This document shows, one piece after another, positions 4,740-5,730 of a stretch of DNA of 5,730 bases. Location: positions 1 to 5,730 of the forward strand of contig JAZSIU010000046.1 in assembly GCA_045533955.1 (NCBI GenBank). The letters run 5' to 3'. The notes beneath the pieces are model-generated. The model searched no databases, was not told the origin of the DNA, and was given only the letters and a program-made list of their open reading frames with translations. The position numbers and the translations under genes were made by a program. The stretch comes from HGM04593 sp045533955. GTDB taxonomy: Bacteria; Bacteroidota; Bacteroidia; Bacteroidales; Bacteroidaceae. Position 1 is the first letter of the stretch. Every line of letters begins with the position of its first letter.

Positions 4740-5272
4740 AAAAATCGGCAATTTACACACGCAACGGCGACGGCGGAACAACCTCACTAATAGGCGGAAA
4801 AAGAGTGCCGAAAAACCATCCGCGCGTCGAGGCCTACGGCACCATCGACGAGCTGAATGCCCACCTCGGGCTGCTTTTGGCCGCAATAGCCCCCCATCCG
4901 CAATGCGCAACAATAGAGAATATAACAAATAACCTATTCAATATAGGCAGTATCCTCGCCAGCGAAGAGCCGACAACAGAAATCCCCGCAACAGCCATAG
5001 CAACCATAGAAGAGCAGATAGACAAAATATCGGCCGGCCTGCCACAGCAGAGAGGCTTTCTTCTGCCCCCCACCAACGAACAAGCCGCCCGCGCCAACGT
5101 ATGCCGCACAGTGTGTCGCAGAGCCGAAAGAGCAGTAAGCACCCTTGCCACAGAGGCCGAAATTCACCCCAACGTAAGCGCATATATCAACCGTCTGTCC
5201 GACTATTTATTTATGCTGACAAGATTATTTTGCAACCAAACAGAAAAATATTGGGAAAAGCATTGGAAATAA
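4736..5272 (+). CDS. pduO: ATP:cob(I)alamin adenosyltransferase, PduO type
   Basis: PduO-type adenosyltransferases (EC 2.5.1.17) move the 5'-deoxyadenosyl group of ATP to cob(I)alamin, giving the adenosylcobalamin used by methylmalonyl-CoA mutase and similar enzymes. They are cytoplasmic trimers of five-helix bundles. The 178-residue protein has the ATP-binding N-terminus YTRNGDGGTTSLIGG (7-21), then RVEAYGTIDELNAHLG (30-45), CRRAERAV (127-134) and INRLSDYLFMLTRL (151-164). It ends in the usual Trp-containing tail. The usual FILPGG segment reads FLLPPTNE (108-115), an unusual replacement of the glycines. The start overlaps the stop of the previous gene (ATGA), so expression is coupled to metK. 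Whether the natural acceptor is cobalamin or cobyrinic/cobinamide precursors cannot be told from sequence. No terminator follows. Confidence 0.93.
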   Translation: MKKSAIYTRNGDGGTTSLIGGKRVPKNHPRVEAYGTIDELNAHLGLLLAAIAPHPQCATIENITNNLFNIGSILASEEPTTEIPATAIATIEEQIDKISAGLPQQRGFLLPPTNEQAARANVCRTVCRRAERAVSTLATEAEIHPNVSAYINRLSDYLFMLTRLFCNQTEKYWEKHWK

Positions 5273-5291
5273 CGAAAATTATCTATTTTTG
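5262..5291 (+). promoter_or_regulatory. Promoter for the DUF2795-type gene
   Basis: TATTTTTG at 5284-5291 fits TAnnTTTG. ATTG at 5262-5265, 18 bases upstream, approximates the TTTG -33 element. The -33 element lies within the last codons of the adenosyltransferase gene. Transcription would start near 5298, giving an A-rich leader of about 40 nt before the ATG at 5340. Confidence 0.6.
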
Positions 5292-5339
5292 CACCCCAAT
5301 AAAAAACTAATAATAACGTAACAATAAAAAACATAAGCT

Positions 5340-5564
5340 ATGTATTGGACACTTGAATTAGCATCAAAATTAGAGGATGCCCCTTGGCCCGCAACAAAGG
5401 ACGAGCTCATCGACTACGCAGTGCGCTCGGGAGCGCCCCTCGAGGTAATAGAGAACCTTCAGGAGATTGAGGACGAGGGCGAATCGTACGAGAATATCGA
5501 GGACATCTGGCCCGACTACCCCAGCAGCAACGAGGACTTTTTCTTCGACGAGGAGGAGTATTAA
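5340..5564 (+). CDS. DUF2795-type small acidic protein
   Basis: This 74-residue protein matches the small DUF2795-like protein conserved across Bacteroidetes. It has a PWPATKDELIDYAVRSGAPLEVIENLQEIEDEGESY core (residues 15-50), where a helix-turn-helix-like pair of helices surrounds the SGAP turn. An IEDIWPDYP motif (53-61) and a strongly acidic, aromatic tail follow (EDFFFDEEEY). The biochemical role is unknown. The acidic tail suggests binding to a basic partner, which is inference. It has no signal peptide or membrane segment. It has its own promoter and is followed by a strong terminator, so it is a single-gene unit independent of the metK operon. The ATG at 5340 is preceded by an A-rich leader (AACATAAGCT) without a clear Shine-Dalgarno, typical of efficient Bacteroidota translation. 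Confidence 0.92.
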   Translation: MYWTLELASKLEDAPWPATKDELIDYAVRSGAPLEVIENLQEIEDEGESYENIEDIWPDYPSSNEDFFFDEEEY

Positions 5565-5593
5565 GAACTTAAAAGAACCACAGATTTTCAATA

Positions 5594-5634
5594 AGAGGCT
5601 GGGTCAAAAGTAATTTTGGCTCAGCCTCTTTTTT
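5594..5634 (+). terminator. Strong intrinsic terminator after the DUF2795-type gene
   Basis: A 16-bp stem pairs AGAGGCTGGGTCAAAA (5594-5609) with TTTTGGCTCAGCCTCT (5614-5629), with two G/T wobbles and a GTAA loop. It runs directly into a six-T tract (5629-5634). It begins 29 bp after the stop codon. The arms also resemble the GAGGCTG...CAAAA ends that I recall from some Bacteroidales insertion sequences, so an IS-derived origin is possible. Confidence 0.85.
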
Positions 5635-5686
5635 GGAGTGATTTTTCAGTTTTACCTTCAGATTCGAAGAGATATCATTTTTGTAC

Positions 5687-5703
5687 GCATAAATCCTTTA
5701 TGC
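5687..5703. repeat. Short perfect inverted repeat near the window end
   Basis: GCATAAA (5687-5693) and TTTATGC (5697-5703) are exact complements around TCC. The second arm contains a possible ATG start at 5700. It could be a hairpin in an mRNA leader, an operator, or part of a transposable-element end. Nothing decisive is visible. Confidence 0.4.
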
Positions 5704-5730
5704 AGCCCGACAACATTCTAAATATGCTCC
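5700..5730 (+). CDS. Possible 5' end of a gene cut by the window edge
   Basis: From ATG 5700 the frame is open to the edge, encoding MQPDNILNML. CATTTTTG at 5676-5683 is one base from the TAnnTTTG promoter element, and the ATG falls at a plausible distance from it. Ten codons are too few to identify. An alternative is a minus-strand ORF ending at the TGA complement at 5675-5677 (peptide ending RMLSGCIKDLCVQK). Both cannot be coding, and neither may be. Confidence 0.2.
   Translation, partial: MQPDNILNML

Overview
The window looks like a Bacteroidales (Bacteroidota) chromosome segment. The pointers are a 430-residue MetK with typical Bacteroides-type ends, a small DUF2795-type acidic protein, promoters that fit the Bacteroidota consensus (TTTG / about 19 nt / TAnnTTTG) rather than -35/-10 boxes, and A-rich leaders mostly lacking Shine-Dalgarno sequences. 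No search was run, so family names rest on recognised motifs.

Positions 1-2454 look like accessory or prophage-derived DNA. They hold the tail of an unidentified Cys-rich ORF (1-111), then four tightly packed small ORFs (135-383, 395-628, 625-855, 833-1099). The second of these carries an in-frame TAA at codon 6 and is called a pseudogene. A strong hairpin (1106-1129) closes the cluster. A promoter-like site inside a 10-bp dyad (1132-1171) then precedes a 356-residue protein (1181-2251) and a 67-residue protein (2251-2454). This pair overlaps by one base and resembles a gene pair seen in Bacteroidales prophages. This part is A/T-rich with A/T-ending codons.

At about 2455 the character changes. 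A 329-bp non-coding stretch contains a perfect TATCTTTG -7 element and a potentially folded leader. It leads into an apparent three-gene operon: metK (S-adenosylmethionine synthetase), a degenerate methyltransferase-like protein, and a PduO-type ATP:cob(I)alamin adenosyltransferase. The junctions are 9 bp and a 4-bp ATGA overlap. Two of the three enzymes transfer the adenosyl group of ATP, giving AdoMet and adenosylcobalamin. The codons here are rich in third-position C/G, as expected for core chromosome genes of a mid-GC Bacteroidales.

The DUF2795-type gene (5340-5564) has its own promoter overlapping the 3' end of the adenosyltransferase gene and is closed by a very strong intrinsic terminator (5594-5634). 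The last 95 bases hold a short perfect inverted repeat and perhaps the start of another gene or an IS end, cut by the window edge. The best leads are the nonsense-interrupted small-ORF cluster, the promoter-in-a-dyad at 1132-1171, the prophage/core junction near 2450, and the metK leader.
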